Part shown: positions 7,005 through 16,990 of the stretch, in pieces
Layout: each line of letters opens with the position of its first letter
Numbering within the stretch: position 1 is the first letter of the stretch
Assembly (NCBI RefSeq): GCF_900115555.1
Contig: NZ_FOWX01000001.1
Location: forward strand, 218,962 to 282,961
Length of the DNA: 64,000 nucleotides
Origin: Pseudomonas borbori
GTDB taxonomy: Bacteria; Pseudomonadota; Gammaproteobacteria; Pseudomonadales; Pseudomonadaceae
Direction of reading: 5' to 3'
Translations under genes and position numbers: made by a program
Notes under the pieces: generated by a model
What the model was told of the DNA's origin: nothing
Seen by the model: the letters and a program-made list of their open reading frames with translations, nothing else
Database searches by the model: none

Positions 7005-8987
7005 CTATTGGCCGCGTATCAGCAGGCGCAGGGCGAAGCGGTTGGGGTGGCAGGCCTCGGCGACATCGCGGGGCACGGGCAGCGGTTCGGCATCCAGCCA
7101 GGCGGCAATCAGTTCGCCGGACAAGGGCGCGGTGATCAGCCCCCGTGAACCGTGGCCGCTGTTGATATACAGGCCGTCGAGCCAGGGGCAGGGGGTATCC
7201 GGCACCTGGCGGGCATCCTTGGTCAGCACCGCATAGGCCTCGAGAAAGGCCGGACGATCGGCCAGGGGGCCGACGATGGGCAGGTAGTCCGGGCTGGTGC
7301 AGCGAAAGGCGGCGCGGCCCTCGAGCTGTGCCGGGTCGAGCCGGGCGCTGTGCAGGCGCTCGGCCAGGTCGTTGGAGATTTCTTCGAGCAGGCCAAGGTT
7401 GTCCGCATGATCGGCACTGTTGAGCGCCAGGTCGTCGCTCTTGAAATCGAAACTGGCACCCAGGCAGTGTTCGCCGAGGCGCGCCGGGGCGATATAACCC
7501 GAGGCACAGACCACGCTGCGCAGTGCCGCGCTCTGTGTGGTAGCCGGTATCCGGCTGATCTGCCCGCGAATGCGTTTGAGCGGCAGTTCGGCGCTGCAGG
7601 GGAAGCGCTTGATCTCGGCGGCGCCGGCCAGCACCACCACGGCGGCACTGGCAAGCAGCCGGGTGCCGTTCCAGGCCTGCCAGGTTTGGCCGTCGCGGCG
7701 CAATTCCAGTGCTTCCTGGTGCAGTTGCAGGCGAATATTCGGCTGCTCGGCGAGCAACCGACACAGCGCCGGCGGATGCACCCAGCCGGCTTGCGGGTAG
7801 AACAGCCCGCCGGCCGGCAGCTGGATGCCGGCTTTGGCTTCGGCACTGGCCTGGTCGAGCTTGACCAGCAGGTCGTCGGGGAAGGCGGCGGCCAATTGCG
7901 TCTGGCGTTGCGCCTCCTTGGCGTCGAGGGCCAGTTGCAGCACTCCACAGTTGTCCCAGTCGCGGCCAATCTGCAGGCGTTCGAGCAGACGGCGGGTGTA
8001 GCCGAAGCCACTGACGATCAAACGCGACAAAGCCGTGCCGTGGGCCGACAGTTTGAGGTAGAGCACACCTTGCGGGTTGCCCGAGGCTTCCTCGGCGATA
8101 GCCGCGTGGCGTTCCAGCAGGGTCACCTGCCAGCCACGTGTCGCCAGGCTGGCCGCGGTGGCGCAACCGGCCATTCCCGCGCCTATGACCAGGGCCCGGC
8201 GTTCGCGCTGGCGTAGCGCTGGACGGGCGAACCAGGGTTTGCCGGCGCATGTAGCGCTGCCGACGAACTGGCCTTTGAGGACTTCCCACTTATGGCCCAG
8301 GCCAGGCACCCGCTGCATCTTGAAACCGGCGTCATTCAGGCGCCGGCGCACGTAGCCGGTGCTGGTGAAGGTGCCGATGCTGGTGCCGGGGGCGCTTAGC
8401 CTGGCCAGCTCGGCGAAGAGTTTCGCAGTCCACATCTGTGGATTTTTCGCCGGGGCGAAACCGTCGAGAAACCAGGCGTCGATGCGCGCATCGAGTTGCG
8501 GCAGCATCTGCAGGGCATCGCCGATCAGCAGGGTCAGGATGACCCGTCCGCCGGCGAACGTCAGGCGCTGAAAACCCGGATGGACGGCGATGTACTGGCT
8601 CAGCAGCTCTTGGGCAAAGGGCGCCAGCTCCGGCCACAAGGCCAGGGCGCGCTGCAGGTCGGCGTAGTCGAGCGGGTATTTCTCGACACTGACGAAGTGC
8701 AGCCGTGCGCCGGCGGGCGCCTGCTGCTCGAACAACTGCCAGGCGCAGAGAAAATTCAATCCGCTGCCGAAGCCGGTTTCGCCTATCGCCAGTTGCTCGT
8801 CGTCACCCAGGGCACTGAAACGCGCCGGCAGATCGTTATTGGCGAGAAACACATGGCGGGTTTCGGCCAGGCCGTTCTGCTTGGAGAAATAGACGTCGCC
8901 GAATAGCCGCGATAACGGTTGCCCCTGAGCATCCCAATCGAGTTGCGCGGGTTGGCTGTCGGGTAGGTCGAGCGGGGAGTCGGGCAT
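7005..8987 (-). CDS. mnmC: Bifunctional tRNA mnm5s2U biosynthesis enzyme MnmC
   Basis: MnmC completes 5-methylaminomethyl-2-thiouridine at wobble position 34. The 660 residues split into an N-terminal SAM-dependent methyltransferase (about 1-240; GETGFGSGLNFL, then WFLDGFAPAKNPQMW) and a C-terminal FAD-dependent demodification domain (about 260-660). The latter opens with the dinucleotide-binding loop VIGAGMAGCATAASLATRGW. Length and order are those of full MnmC. The gene is monocistronic; the CsoR-type operator lies just past its stop. Confidence 0.95.
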   Translation of the reverse strand: MPDSPLDLPDSQPAQLDWDAQGQPLSRLFGDVYFSKQNGLAETRHVFLANNDLPARFSALGDDEQLAIGETGFGSGLNFLCAWQLFEQQAPAGARLHFVSVEKYPLDYADLQRALALWPELAPFAQELLSQYIAVHPGFQRLTFAGGRVILTLLIGDALQMLPQLDARIDAWFLDGFAPAKNPQMWTAKLFAELARLSAPGTSIGTFTSTGYVRRRLNDAGFKMQRVPGLGHKWEVLKGQFVGSATCAGKPWFARPALRQRERRALVIGAGMAGCATAASLATRGWQVTLLERHAAIAEEASGNPQGVLYLKLSAHGTALSRLIVSGFGYTRRLLERLQIGRDWDNCGVLQLALDAKEAQRQTQLAAAFPDDLLVKLDQASAEAKAGIQLPAGGLFYPQAGWVHPPALCRLLAEQPNIRLQLHQEALELRRDGQTWQAWNGTRLLASAAVVVLAGAAEIKRFPCSAELPLKRIRGQISRIPATTQSAALRSVVCASGYIAPARLGEHCLGASFDFKSDDLALNSADHADNLGLLEEISNDLAERLHSARLDPAQLEGRAAFRCTSPDYLPIVGPLADRPAFLEAYAVLTKDARQVPDTPCPWLDGLYINSGHGSRGLITAPLSGELIAAWLDAEPLPVPRDVAEACHPNRFALRLLIRGQ

Positions 8988-9020
8988 GGCAAGGGCACCA
9001 GATTTAGCAGGCGGGCATTA

Positions 9021-9087
9021 TGTGGGAGGGGCTTCAGCCGCGAAAGGGTGTCTGCTTGGTGTTATCGCGGCTAAAGCCCCCCACAGG
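9021..9087. repeat. Inverted pair of REP-like elements
   Basis: GTGGGAGGGGCTTCAGCCGCGA (9022-9043) and a near-reverse-complement ending AAAGCCCCCCACA (about 9065-9084) face each other across about 20 bases. The GGGGCTT-AGCCGCGA core is a typical Pseudomonas REP. It lies between the divergent mnmC and pap genes. Confidence 0.65.
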
Positions 9088-9286
9088 GCCTGTGGGGTGT
9101 TTGCGATTGGTTGCTTGCCTCGGTCGGGGCAGCGAACTTCGGTTGTGTCGACTGATTGTGTCGGCGAGGCGGCCCCGGCGCGCTGCGGGTTGCTTTGCCG
9201 AATGAATCTGCTGGGTAATGGCACATGGCCCAGCCCGTCGCGCGCGCGATCCGCTAGGCTCTATTGATCACACCAGGGAGCTAGTC

Positions 9287-10774
9287 ATGTTCGAGTCCGC
9301 CGAGATTGGTCATTCCATCGACAAGGCCACGTTCGACGCCGCCGTACCGGCGTTGCGCGAAGCATTGCTGGAGGCACAGTACGAGTTGCGCCAGCAGGCG
9401 CGTTTTCCAGTGATCATCCTGCTCTGCGGGATCGAGGGGGCCGGTAAGGGTGAGACGGTCAAGTTGCTCAACGAGTGGATGGATCCGCGTCTGATCCAGG
9501 TCAGCACCTTCGATCAGCAGACCGACGAGGAGCTGGCCCGCCCGCCGGCCTGGCGCTATTGGCGGCAGCTGCCAGCCAAGGGGCGCATGGGGGTTTTCTT
9601 CGGCAACTGGTACAGCCAGATGTTGCAGGGGCGGGTGCACGGGCGCTTCAAGAATGCCGTGCTGGATCAGGCTATCGAGGCCGCCTTGGCCCTGGAGCGT
9701 ATGCTCTGTGACGAGGGCGCGCTGATCTTCAAGTTCTGGTTCCATCTGTCCAAGAAGCAGATGAAGGCGCGCCTCAAGTCGCTGCAGGACGATCCCTTGC
9801 ACAGCTGGCGCATCAGCCCGCTGGACTGGCAGCAGTCGAAAACCTATGACAAGTATGTGCGGGTCGGTGAGCGGGTGCTGCGCCGCGCCAGCCGTGACTA
9901 TGCGCCCTGGTATGTGGTCGAGGGGGTGGATGAGTATTACCGCAGTCTGACGGTGGGGCAGATTCTTCTCGATGGCTTGCAGGCCGCGCTCAAGACCAAG
10001 AGCCGGCAGGAGCCTCAGCCCCATGCGGCGCCGCTGACCTCCAGCCTGGATAACCGTGGCTTGCTCGACAGCCTGGACATGAGCCAGGCGCTGGACAAGG
10101 CTGACTACAACGAACAACTGATCGCCGAGCAGGCGCGGCTCTCGGGTTTGTTGCGCGACAAGCGCATGCGCAAGCATGCCCTGGTGGCGGTGTTCGAGGG
10201 CAACGATGCGGCCGGCAAGGGCGGCGCGATTCGCCGGGTGACGGCGGCGCTCGATCCGCGCCTGTACCGCATCGTGCAGGTGGCGGCGCCGACCGACGAG
10301 GAGAGTGCGCAGCCGTACCTGTGGCGTTTCTGGCGGCATATCCCGGCGCGCGGCAAGTTCACTATGTTCGATCGCTCCTGGTATGGCCGGGTGCTGGTGG
10401 AACGGGTCGAGGGGTATTGCAGTCCCGCCGACTGGCTGCGCGCCTATGGTGAGATCAACGACTTCGAGGAGCAACTGACTGACGCCGGCGTGGTGCTGGT
10501 CAAGTTTTGGCTGGCGATCGACCAGCAAACCCAGTTGCAGCGCTTCAAGGAGCGTGAACAGACTCCCTTCAAGCGTTTCAAGATCACCGAGGACGACTGG
10601 CGCAATCGCGACAAGTGGCCGCTGTACCGCGATGCCGTGGGCGACATGGTCGACCGCACCAGTACCGAGATCGCGCCCTGGACCCTGGTCGAAGCCAATG
10701 ACAAGCGCTTCGCCCGGGTCAAGGTGCTGCGCACCCTCAATGAGGCGCTGGAGGCGGCGTTTGCCAAGGATTGA
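9287..10774 (+). CDS. pap: Polyphosphate:AMP phosphotransferase (two PPK2 domains)
   Basis: This 495-residue cytoplasmic enzyme moves phosphate from polyphosphate to AMP, giving ADP. It has two fused PPK2 domains, each with a Walker A loop: GIEGAGKGETVK in the first (about residue 49) and GNDAAGKGGAIRR in the second (about 306). Both domains also carry the lid arginine/aspartate motifs (FDRSWYGRVLVERV in the second). The double-domain form is the class II PPK2 known from P. aeruginosa and Acinetobacter. GGGAG 6 bases upstream fixes the start at 9287 rather than an earlier in-frame ATG. It is followed by a thiolase gene, as in P. aeruginosa. Confidence 0.93.
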   Translation: MFESAEIGHSIDKATFDAAVPALREALLEAQYELRQQARFPVIILLCGIEGAGKGETVKLLNEWMDPRLIQVSTFDQQTDEELARPPAWRYWRQLPAKGRMGVFFGNWYSQMLQGRVHGRFKNAVLDQAIEAALALERMLCDEGALIFKFWFHLSKKQMKARLKSLQDDPLHSWRISPLDWQQSKTYDKYVRVGERVLRRASRDYAPWYVVEGVDEYYRSLTVGQILLDGLQAALKTKSRQEPQPHAAPLTSSLDNRGLLDSLDMSQALDKADYNEQLIAEQARLSGLLRDKRMRKHALVAVFEGNDAAGKGGAIRRVTAALDPRLYRIVQVAAPTDEESAQPYLWRFWRHIPARGKFTMFDRSWYGRVLVERVEGYCSPADWLRAYGEINDFEEQLTDAGVVLVKFWLAIDQQTQLQRFKEREQTPFKRFKITEDDWRNRDKWPLYRDAVGDMVDRTSTEIAPWTLVEANDKRFARVKVLRTLNEALEAAFAKD

Positions 10775-10886
10775 AGCTTGCCGCGGCACCAATAGGAGTT
10801 GGCGAAAGATGGTCGCGCATATGGCTGGTGAATGATCGTCGCAGGCTGAGATTGTTCAGCCTTATTCTCGCGACCTATCCAACGTC

Positions 10887-10899
10887 AACAACAATGAGG
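10887..10899 (+). promoter_or_regulatory. CA motif plus ribosome-binding site of the thiolase gene
   Basis: AACAACAAT (10887-10895) runs straight into GAGG, which sits 6 bases before the ATG. A-rich AAN repeats next to the ribosome-binding site are the binding pattern of the Hfq/Crc catabolite-repression complex in Pseudomonas. This would place the thiolase under carbon catabolite control. Confidence 0.5.
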
Positions 10900-10905
10900 T
10901 GCATC

Positions 10906-12090
10906 ATGCGTGAAGTGGTGATTGTCGATAGCGTGCGGACTGGCCTGGCCAAATCCTTCCGTGGCAAGTTCAACCAGACCCGTCCGGACGATATGGCGGC
11001 TCATTGCGTGAATGCGCTGCTGGCGCGCAGCGACCTGGATCCGGCGCTGGTCGAGGATTGCATCGTCGGTGCCGGCTCCAACGAGGGCGCCCAGGGCATG
11101 AACATCGGCCGCAATGTGGCGGTGCTCTCCGGTCTGGGCACCCAGGTCGCCGGCATGACCCTCAACCGCTTCTGTTCTTCGGGGCTGCAGGCCATCGCCA
11201 TCGCCGCCAACCAGATCGCCTCGGGTTGCAGCGAGATCATCGTCGCCGGCGGCGTCGAGTCGATCACCATGACCCTGAAAAGCATGAATACCGACAACCT
11301 GTTCAACCCCACCCTGCAAAAGGATCTGCCGGGGATTTACTACCCGATGGGGCAGACCGCCGAGATCGTCGCGCGGCGCTACAACGTCAGCCGCGAAGCC
11401 CAGGACGCCTACGCCCTGCAGAGCCAGCAGCGCACCGCGCGGGCCCAGGCCGAAGGCCTGTTCGACGACGAAATCGTGCCGATGAGCGTCAAGTACCTGG
11501 TCGAAGACAAGGCCAGCGGCGAGAAGAGCATCGTCGAAGGCGTGGTCGAGCGCGACGACTGCAACCGTGCCGACACCACCCTGCAAAGCCTGGCCGCGCT
11601 CAAGCCGGTGTTTGCCGATGACGGTTCGGTAACGGCCGGCAACGCCTCGCAGTTGTCCGATGGCGCCTCCATGACCCTGGTCATGAGTCTGGACAAAGCC
11701 CTGGAATTGGGCCTCGAACCCAAGGCCTATTTCCGCGGTTTCGTCGTCGCCGGCTGCGAGCCGGACGAAATGGGCATCGGCCCGGTGTTCTCGGTGCCGA
11801 AGCTGCTCAAGGCCAAGGGCTTGAGCGTTGCCGATATCGACCTGTGGGAGCTCAACGAAGCCTTTGCCTCGCAGTGCCTGTATGCCCGCGATTGCCTGGG
11901 TATCGACAACCACAAGTACAACGTCAATGGCGGGTCGATCTCGATCGGTCACCCGTTCGGCATGACCGGCTCGCGTCAGGTCGGTCATCTGGTGCGCGAG
12001 CTGCAGCGGCGCAACCTGCGTTACGGCATCGTCACCATGTGTGTGGGTGGCGGCATGGGCGCGACCGGCCTGTTCGAGGCCTATCGCTGA
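10906..12090 (+). CDS. Thiolase family acyl-CoA acyltransferase
   Basis: The 394-residue cytoplasmic enzyme is a thiolase (thiolytic cleavage of 3-ketoacyl-CoA, or Claisen condensation of two acetyl-CoA). The nucleophilic Cys lies in NRFCSSGLQAI (about residue 89), the thiolase signature in NVNGGSISIGHPFGMTGSR with its catalytic His, and the second Cys in CVGGGMGATGLFE. GAGGTG before the ATG supports 10906. It follows pap with a 131-base gap. Degradative versus biosynthetic use cannot be decided from sequence alone. Confidence 0.92.
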   Translation: MREVVIVDSVRTGLAKSFRGKFNQTRPDDMAAHCVNALLARSDLDPALVEDCIVGAGSNEGAQGMNIGRNVAVLSGLGTQVAGMTLNRFCSSGLQAIAIAANQIASGCSEIIVAGGVESITMTLKSMNTDNLFNPTLQKDLPGIYYPMGQTAEIVARRYNVSREAQDAYALQSQQRTARAQAEGLFDDEIVPMSVKYLVEDKASGEKSIVEGVVERDDCNRADTTLQSLAALKPVFADDGSVTAGNASQLSDGASMTLVMSLDKALELGLEPKAYFRGFVVAGCEPDEMGIGPVFSVPKLLKAKGLSVADIDLWELNEAFASQCLYARDCLGIDNHKYNVNGGSISIGHPFGMTGSRQVGHLVRELQRRNLRYGIVTMCVGGGMGATGLFEAYR

Positions 12091-12123
12091 AGCGCAGCCA
12101 GGTAAGCCTGGGTTGAGCATAAA

Positions 12124-12151
12124 AAAACCGCGTCGATCCAGGCGCGGTTTT
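12124..12151. terminator. Bidirectional intrinsic terminator
   Basis: AAAACCGCG, a 10-base loop, then CGCGGTTTT forms a perfect 9-bp stem flanked by A and T runs on either side. It ends the thiolase transcript and, on the other strand, the convergent DUF6316 gene. Confidence 0.9.
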
Positions 12152-12178
12152 TATGGGCGGCGGGCGGCACAACCTGGC

Positions 12179-12388
12179 TCAGAATGCTCGACTCTCGATG
12201 ATGTCGCTGGCTTGAATCATGCGGCGGACATAGAAGGCAATCTCCCGCTCCGCGTCGATGCGAGTGAAGTAGGGGCCTTCGAGGGTGCCTTCGCGGGTGG
12301 CGAAGAAATACTGGCCGTTTACCGCAGTGACCCGCTCACTGCGGTAGTGCGTGCCGGGGCTGGGGTCGATGGTGCGTTGACCGAACAT
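12179..12388 (-). CDS. DUF6316-like small protein
   Basis: A 69-residue basic-acidic protein of unknown function (MFGQRT...HYRSERV, then NGQYFFATREGTLEGPYFTRIDAE). It resembles a small family widespread in Pseudomonas annotated as DUF6316. No signal peptide or membrane segment is present. GAGG about 9 bases before 12388 favours this start over an in-frame ATG at 12406, which has no ribosome-binding site. Its stop faces the bidirectional terminator. Confidence 0.7.
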   Translation of the reverse strand: MFGQRTIDPSPGTHYRSERVTAVNGQYFFATREGTLEGPYFTRIDAEREIAFYVRRMIQASDIIESRAF

Positions 12389-12438
12389 GACGGGAACCTC
12401 ATGCAATAAGCCGAACAGTTTGAGTCTAATCCTCGCGG

Positions 12439-12458
12439 GTCAAGTTGCTCGACTTGAC
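12439..12458. promoter_or_regulatory. Inverted repeat upstream of the DUF6316 gene
   Basis: GTCAAGT-TGCTCG-ACTTGAC has 7-bp perfect arms and lies 51-70 bases before the DUF6316 start, in a 264-base divergent intergenic region shared with the DMT transporter gene. It could be an operator; no regulator is encoded next to it. The remainder of 12389-12652 shows no other feature. Confidence 0.3.
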
Positions 12459-12652
12459 GACCAATGGTTGGTTTTTTGACTTTAGTTGCATGATTTTCGC
12501 TGATTTATGCGCTTTTGACGTCAAGCCTGTGACTGTATGTTATTCCAAGCAGTACAGTTGCGGTACGCAAGCCGACTTAACTGTGACTGTGTCGGTAGGC
12601 TTGGGCGGCATAAACTAGCGGTTTACGTCGTCAGCTTGGGTTCGAGGCAGTC

Positions 12653-13624
12653 ATGCATATTTCTTCCGGCCGTTGGCTCTACGGCATGTTTCTGGCGCTG
12701 CTCACCGCTCTGCTCTGGGGCGTGCTGCCGATCAAGCTCAAGGAAGTGCTGCAGGTGATGGACCCGGTTACGGTCACCTGGTATCGACTGCTGGTTTCCG
12801 GTTCGATTCTGCTGGCGTACCTGGCTGCAGTCCAGCGCTTGCCGCGTTTCCGTCCTCTGGGCCGTAAGGGCGCCTGGCTTCTTGCCCTGGCGATTGCCGG
12901 GTTAAGCGCCAACTATGTGCTCTATCTGGCCGGCTTGAACCTGCTCAGCCCCGGTACTACGCAGCTGGTGATCCAGGTCGCGCCCATCTTGCTGCTGATC
13001 AGCAGTCTGTTTGTCTTCCGTGAGCGTTTCAGTCTCGGTCAGGGCGTTGGTCTGGTCGTGCTGCTGCTCGGTTTTGTGCTGTTTTTCAATCAGCGCCTGG
13101 GCGAATTGCTGACTTCCTTGACCGATTACACCGCCGGGGTCCTGATCGTGCTGCTGGCGGCGATTGTCTGGGTGTTCTACGGGCTGGCGCAAAAGCAGTT
13201 GCTGACGGTGTGGAATTCGCTGCAGGTGATGATGGTGATCTACCTGGCCTGTGCACTGCTGCTGACGCCCTGGGCACAACCGCAGCAGGTCTTCGAGCTG
13301 AGTGCGCTACAGGGTTGGCTGTTGTTCGCCTGCTGCCTGAACACCCTGGTGGCCTACGGCGCGTTTGCCGAGGCGCTGGCGCACTGGGAGGCCTCGCGGG
13401 TCAGTGCGACCCTGGCGATCACGCCGCTGGTGACGTTCGGCTCGGTAGCGCTGGCAGCGACCTGGTGGCCGGATCATGTCCGGCCCGAGCAGATCAACTG
13501 GCTCGCCTACGGCGGTGCGGCGCTGGTGGTGCTGGGCTCGGTCTTGACGGCTCTCGGTCCATCGCTGATGGCCAACTTGCGTGCCCGGCGTGCCCGGCGT
13601 GCGCGGTTGGCGGCGCAACTGTAG
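12653..13624 (+). CDS. EamA/DMT-family inner-membrane transporter
   Basis: The 323 residues contain ten hydrophobic segments in two EamA repeats (about 8-145 and 158-300), the drug/metabolite transporter layout. Motifs include LLWGVLPIKLKEVL in TM1 and LSPGTTQLVIQVAPILLLISSLFVFRE at TM4-TM5. The C-terminus is a basic tail ARRARRARL encoded by a 9-base tandem repeat. The substrate is unknown; amino-acid or metabolite export is usual for the family. Confidence 0.87.
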   Translation: MHISSGRWLYGMFLALLTALLWGVLPIKLKEVLQVMDPVTVTWYRLLVSGSILLAYLAAVQRLPRFRPLGRKGAWLLALAIAGLSANYVLYLAGLNLLSPGTTQLVIQVAPILLLISSLFVFRERFSLGQGVGLVVLLLGFVLFFNQRLGELLTSLTDYTAGVLIVLLAAIVWVFYGLAQKQLLTVWNSLQVMMVIYLACALLLTPWAQPQQVFELSALQGWLLFACCLNTLVAYGAFAEALAHWEASRVSATLAITPLVTFGSVALAATWWPDHVRPEQINWLAYGGAALVVLGSVLTALGPSLMANLRARRARRARLAAQL

Positions 13625-13641
13625 CCGCGCATCCGCAGTTC

Positions 13642-14259
13642 TCAGGCACGGCTGCCGAGCGTTTCGGCGCGGCGTAGCCAGCTCTGGCGCTGTTCCTCGG
13701 AGGAGGGCCGCACCGGGGCGAATTCGGCCAGGCGACGGGTCTTGATGCCGCTGAAACCGAGGATGGTGCGGGTCATCTGCCGGTGTGCCGGCGCGCCATA
13801 GATCCAGCGGAAGTACCAGGGCGGAGTGTCCATGGTCACCAGCAGATCGGCGGTACGGCCGCTGAGCAATTTATCCCAGAGTTGCGAGCGATTGCGGTAC
13901 TTGAAGGCGAAACCAGGCAGGAAGGTGCGATCGAAGAAGCCCTTGAGCAGGGCCGGAATGCCACCCCACCAGACTGGATAGACGAACACCAGGTGCTCGG
14001 CCCAATGGATTTGCCGCTGTGCCTCGAGCAGATCCGGCTCGAGGTTCTGGTTCTGCTCGTAGCCGCCGCGCAGAATCGGATCGAAAGTCATTTCCCCCAG
14101 CCTCAGCTGTCGCACCACGTGGCCTTTTTCGCGTGCGCCCTGGGCATAGGCTTCGCCGAGTGCGTTGCACAGGCTGGTATTTTTCGGTGTGCCGAGAATC
14201 ATCAGGATGCGTTTGCCGTCACCTTCGATTGGCGTCGCGCCGCTTTTGCTTTCAGTCAT
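13642..14259 (-). CDS. Flavodoxin-fold NAD(P)H:quinone oxidoreductase family protein
   Basis: A 205-residue cytoplasmic protein of the flavodoxin_2 family (MdaB/YheR/NQO-like). It has an N-terminal beta strand and phosphate loop (RILMILGTPKNTSLCNALGEAY) and the FMN/FAD-contacting segment FVYPVWWGGIPALLKGFFDRTFLPGFAF. Two-electron quinone reduction is the likely activity. The first 15 residues are an extension before the usual N-terminus. The ATG is 2 bases past the fumC stop, so it is co-transcribed with fumC. Confidence 0.85.
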   Translation of the reverse strand: MTESKSGATPIEGDGKRILMILGTPKNTSLCNALGEAYAQGAREKGHVVRQLRLGEMTFDPILRGGYEQNQNLEPDLLEAQRQIHWAEHLVFVYPVWWGGIPALLKGFFDRTFLPGFAFKYRNRSQLWDKLLSGRTADLLVTMDTPPWYFRWIYGAPAHRQMTRTILGFSGIKTRRLAEFAPVRPSSEEQRQSWLRRAETLGSRA

Positions 14260-14261
14260 CC

Positions 14262-15647
14262 TTATCTGGCTCCTAGCATGCTTTCCGGGCGTACCCAGAG
14301 GTCGAATTGTTCGTCGCTCACATAACCCAGGGCCAGTGCGGCGGCGCGTAGGGTGAGGCCTTCCGTGTAGGCTTTCTTGGCAATCTCCGCAGCCTTGTCA
14401 TAACCAATATGCGGGTTCAATGCCGTGACCAGCATCAGGCCGCGTTCCAGGTGCGCGGCCATCATCTGGCTGTCGGGCTGCATGTCGGCGATGCAGTGCT
14501 GCTGGAAATTGCGACAGCCATCGGCGAGCAGGCGAATCGATTGCAGAAGGTTGTGGATGATCACCGGTTTGAACACGTTGAGCTGCAGATGCCCTTGGCT
14601 GGCGGCAAAGCCGATGGTGACATCGTTGCCCAGTACCTGGCACGCCAGCATCGACAGCGCTTCGCACTGGGTCGGGTTGACCTTGCCCGGCATGATCGAG
14701 CTGCCAGGCTCGTTGGCCGGCAGTTTGACCTCGGCAAATCCCGCGCGTGGGCCGGAGCCGAGCAGGCGCAAATCGTTGGCGATTTTCATCAGGGCCACGG
14801 CAAGGGTTTTCAGCGCGCCGGACAGACTGGTCAGGGGTTCGTGGCCGGCCAGGGCGGCAAACTTGTTGGGCGCGCTGACCAGCGGCAGGCCGCTCAAGGC
14901 CGCGAGTTCGGCGGCGATGGCTACGGCAAAGCCCTGGGGGGAATTGAGCCCGGTGCCGACGGCGGTACCGCCCTGGGCCAGTTCGCAAACCGCCGGCAGG
15001 GTGGTACGGATCGCCCGTTCGGCATGCTCGAGCTGGGCGACGAAGGCTGAGAGTTCCTGGCCGAAAGTGATCGGCGTGGCATCCATCATGTGGGTGCGGC
15101 CGGTCTTCAGCAGTTTACCGTGGCGAGCGGCTTGCTCGGCGAGCCCGCCGGACAGTTCGGCCAGGGCCGGCAGCAAGTCATGCTGCACGGCGCCGGCCGC
15201 GGCGATGTGCATGGCCGTGGGGAAGCTGTCGTTGGAGCTTTGCGCGCGGTTGACGTGGTCATTCGGGTGTACCGGGCTTTTGCCGCCACGTGGGCCACCG
15301 GCCAGTTCGTTGGCGCGGCCGGCGATCACTTCGTTGACGTTCATATTGCTCTGGGTACCACTGCCGGTTTGCCAGACCGCCAGGGGGAATTGCGCGTCAT
15401 GCTGGCCAGCCAGCACTTCGTCGGCGGCTTGTTCGATCAGGCGGGCGATGTCCAGCGGCAGGTCGCCGATGCGGGCATTGACCCGCGCAGCGGCTTTCTT
15501 GATCAAGGCCAGGGCATGTAGCACGGCCAGCGGCATGCGCTCCTCGCCGATGGCGAAATTGATCAGTGAACGTTGGGTTTGCGCGCCCCAGTAGGCTGTT
15601 GCAGGTACTTCGATGGGGCCGAGGCTGTCGGTTTCGGTGCGGTTCAT
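14262..15647 (-). CDS. fumC: Class II fumarate hydratase
   Basis: FumC interconverts fumarate and malate in the TCA cycle; it is iron-free and superoxide-resistant. The 461 residues show the catalytic [17 protein letters not shown] region (His general acid/base partner), the mobile signature loop [13 protein letters not shown] with its active Ser, and [16 protein letters not shown] ahead of 15647 fixes the start; a longer in-frame extension has no support. The absence of a neighbouring sodA suggests the second fumC paralogue of pseudomonads. It is followed directly by the quinone reductase gene. Confidence 0.95.
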   Translation of the reverse strand: MNRTETDSLGPIEVPATAYWGAQTQRSLINFAIGEERMPLAVLHALALIKKAAARVNARIGDLPLDIARLIEQAADEVLAGQHDAQFPLAVWQTGSGTQSNMNVNEVIAGRANELAGGPRGGKSPVHPNDHVNRAQSSNDSFPTAMHIAAAGAVQHDLLPALAELSGGLAEQAARHGKLLKTGRTHMMDATPITFGQELSAFVAQLEHAERAIRTTLPAVCELAQGGTAVGTGLNSPQGFAVAIAAELAALSGLPLVSAPNKFAALAGHEPLTSLSGALKTLAVALMKIANDLRLLGSGPRAGFAEVKLPANEPGSSIMPGKVNPTQCEALSMLACQVLGNDVTIGFAASQGHLQLNVFKPVIIHNLLQSIRLLADGCRNFQQHCIADMQPDSQMMAAHLERGLMLVTALNPHIGYDKAAEIAKKAYTEGLTLRAAALALGYVSDEQFDLWVRPESMLGAR

Positions 15648-15744
15648 GGAGTTCTCCGGAAAACGCTTCAGCCAGTTTAGGCTGTGGAAACCGTTCGCGG
15701 GTTCCCTTGCCGACGGCGGGTCTGTGCATGCGCTCCTGGTCGGG

Positions 15745-16755
15745 TTACCAGCGCGCATGGGTCGCGCCCAGCCAGCCCAGCGCTGCGTTCACCGGCACGC
15801 ATGCGCCATTGGGTCCACGCAGCATGCCGTCAAAATGGCCAAACCACTGTCGGGTATCGGCGTAGAAGGGGCCCAGGCGTGGATAAGCTCGATGCAGTTG
15901 CTGCGGGGTGAAAGTCAGGTCGACCCGTTCGTCATGGCTGTTCAGGTGCCACGGGGCCATCGGGGCCTGGTTCTTTTGCTGGATCAATACCGGGGTGTCG
16001 AGATGCAGCAGTGCACCGCCAAACCACAAGGCGTTTTCCGACAGCGCGCTGTGATCGGTCCAGCCTGCGCCGAAATTGCCGGCAATGCCGCCCGGCGCGG
16101 CAAAGGCGGCGCGCGTCCAATGACTGTGCAGTGGCCAGACGCCGCGGCCAAAGTCCATGGCGGCAAAGCTTTGGCCGGGGGCGCAGTCGTAGTGGCGGTT
16201 GCCGAGCTGCACGCTGCCGCCGACTGGCAGCCCCATCTGCCGACAGGTGGCATGGAAGTGCCGCGGGCCGAGCGGGGCGACCAGGTTGACCGAGTCGAGA
16301 TGGGCGGGGCGCTGGATATCCAGGGCAACCTGCAGTGGTTGGCCGCCGATGTCGGGTGCCGCGACGGTCAGGCGCAGGCGGCCCGGCTGTTCGATGACGC
16401 GCAGCTGCAGGCGCGGGTGGCAGAACTCATGGCTTTGCTCGGGCTGATCCGGTAGCCCGCAATCGCGCGCCAGCAGGCGCAGCTGGCTATGCGCGAGTGC
16501 CTGGCCACTGCTCAGGTCGTGAAAGAAGGCGGCGCCGTAGCCGACATAGTCGAGGTCGGCCTGAGTCAGCGAGAGCATCCAGTGCGGGGTGGTGATGCAC
16601 CAGTGGTTCCAGCGCTTGCGGCGGCCGAGGTGCCCGGGTAGGGCACAGTCGACTCGCGGTCGGGGCGACCAGCCGATGGCCTGCGGATTGAGTTGGCCGC
16701 GAGAATCGCACAGGGCTATGGCGCAAGTGGCAGGTGGCTGGGCGAAGCTGTTCAT
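15745..16755 (-). CDS. DUF2804 domain protein
   Basis: A 336-residue protein of the DUF2804 family, largely beta-strand. Landmarks are [11 protein letters not shown] (about residue 70), [23 protein letters not shown] (about 195) and [18 protein letters not shown]. The family is related to lipocalin/AttH-like folds, and function is unknown. The start at 16755 (MNSFAQ) is preferred; an upstream ATG at 16833 adds a 26-residue tail without family character. It lies upstream of fumC with a 97-base gap and may be co-transcribed. Confidence 0.75.
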   Translation of the reverse strand: MNSFAQPPATCAIALCDSRGQLNPQAIGWSPRPRVDCALPGHLGRRKRWNHWCITTPHWMLSLTQADLDYVGYGAAFFHDLSSGQALAHSQLRLLARDCGLPDQPEQSHEFCHPRLQLRVIEQPGRLRLTVAAPDIGGQPLQVALDIQRPAHLDSVNLVAPLGPRHFHATCRQMGLPVGGSVQLGNRHYDCAPGQSFAAMDFGRGVWPLHSHWTRAAFAAPGGIAGNFGAGWTDHSALSENALWFGGALLHLDTPVLIQQKNQAPMAPWHLNSHDERVDLTFTPQQLHRAYPRLGPFYADTRQWFGHFDGMLRGPNGACVPVNAALGWLGATHARW

Positions 16756-16990
16756 CGGGCACGTCCATGTGTGTTGCGAAACGCGGTGCAGTGAATCCGC
16801 CGTCCTGCAAGAGCCTAGGAGGATTGCAGGCATAAGTCGAGCTTGCCCGCACCTTCAGGCCTGGGTGAGTACAGGCATTCTGATCTGTTGCCTGACAAGC
16901 GGGGCGTCGCTTGAGTGCAGGGCCGACTTGGGCACAAAATGCCCGCTCATGGGTCGTACATGAGTCGTCCCATCAAATCCGGAGCATTCA

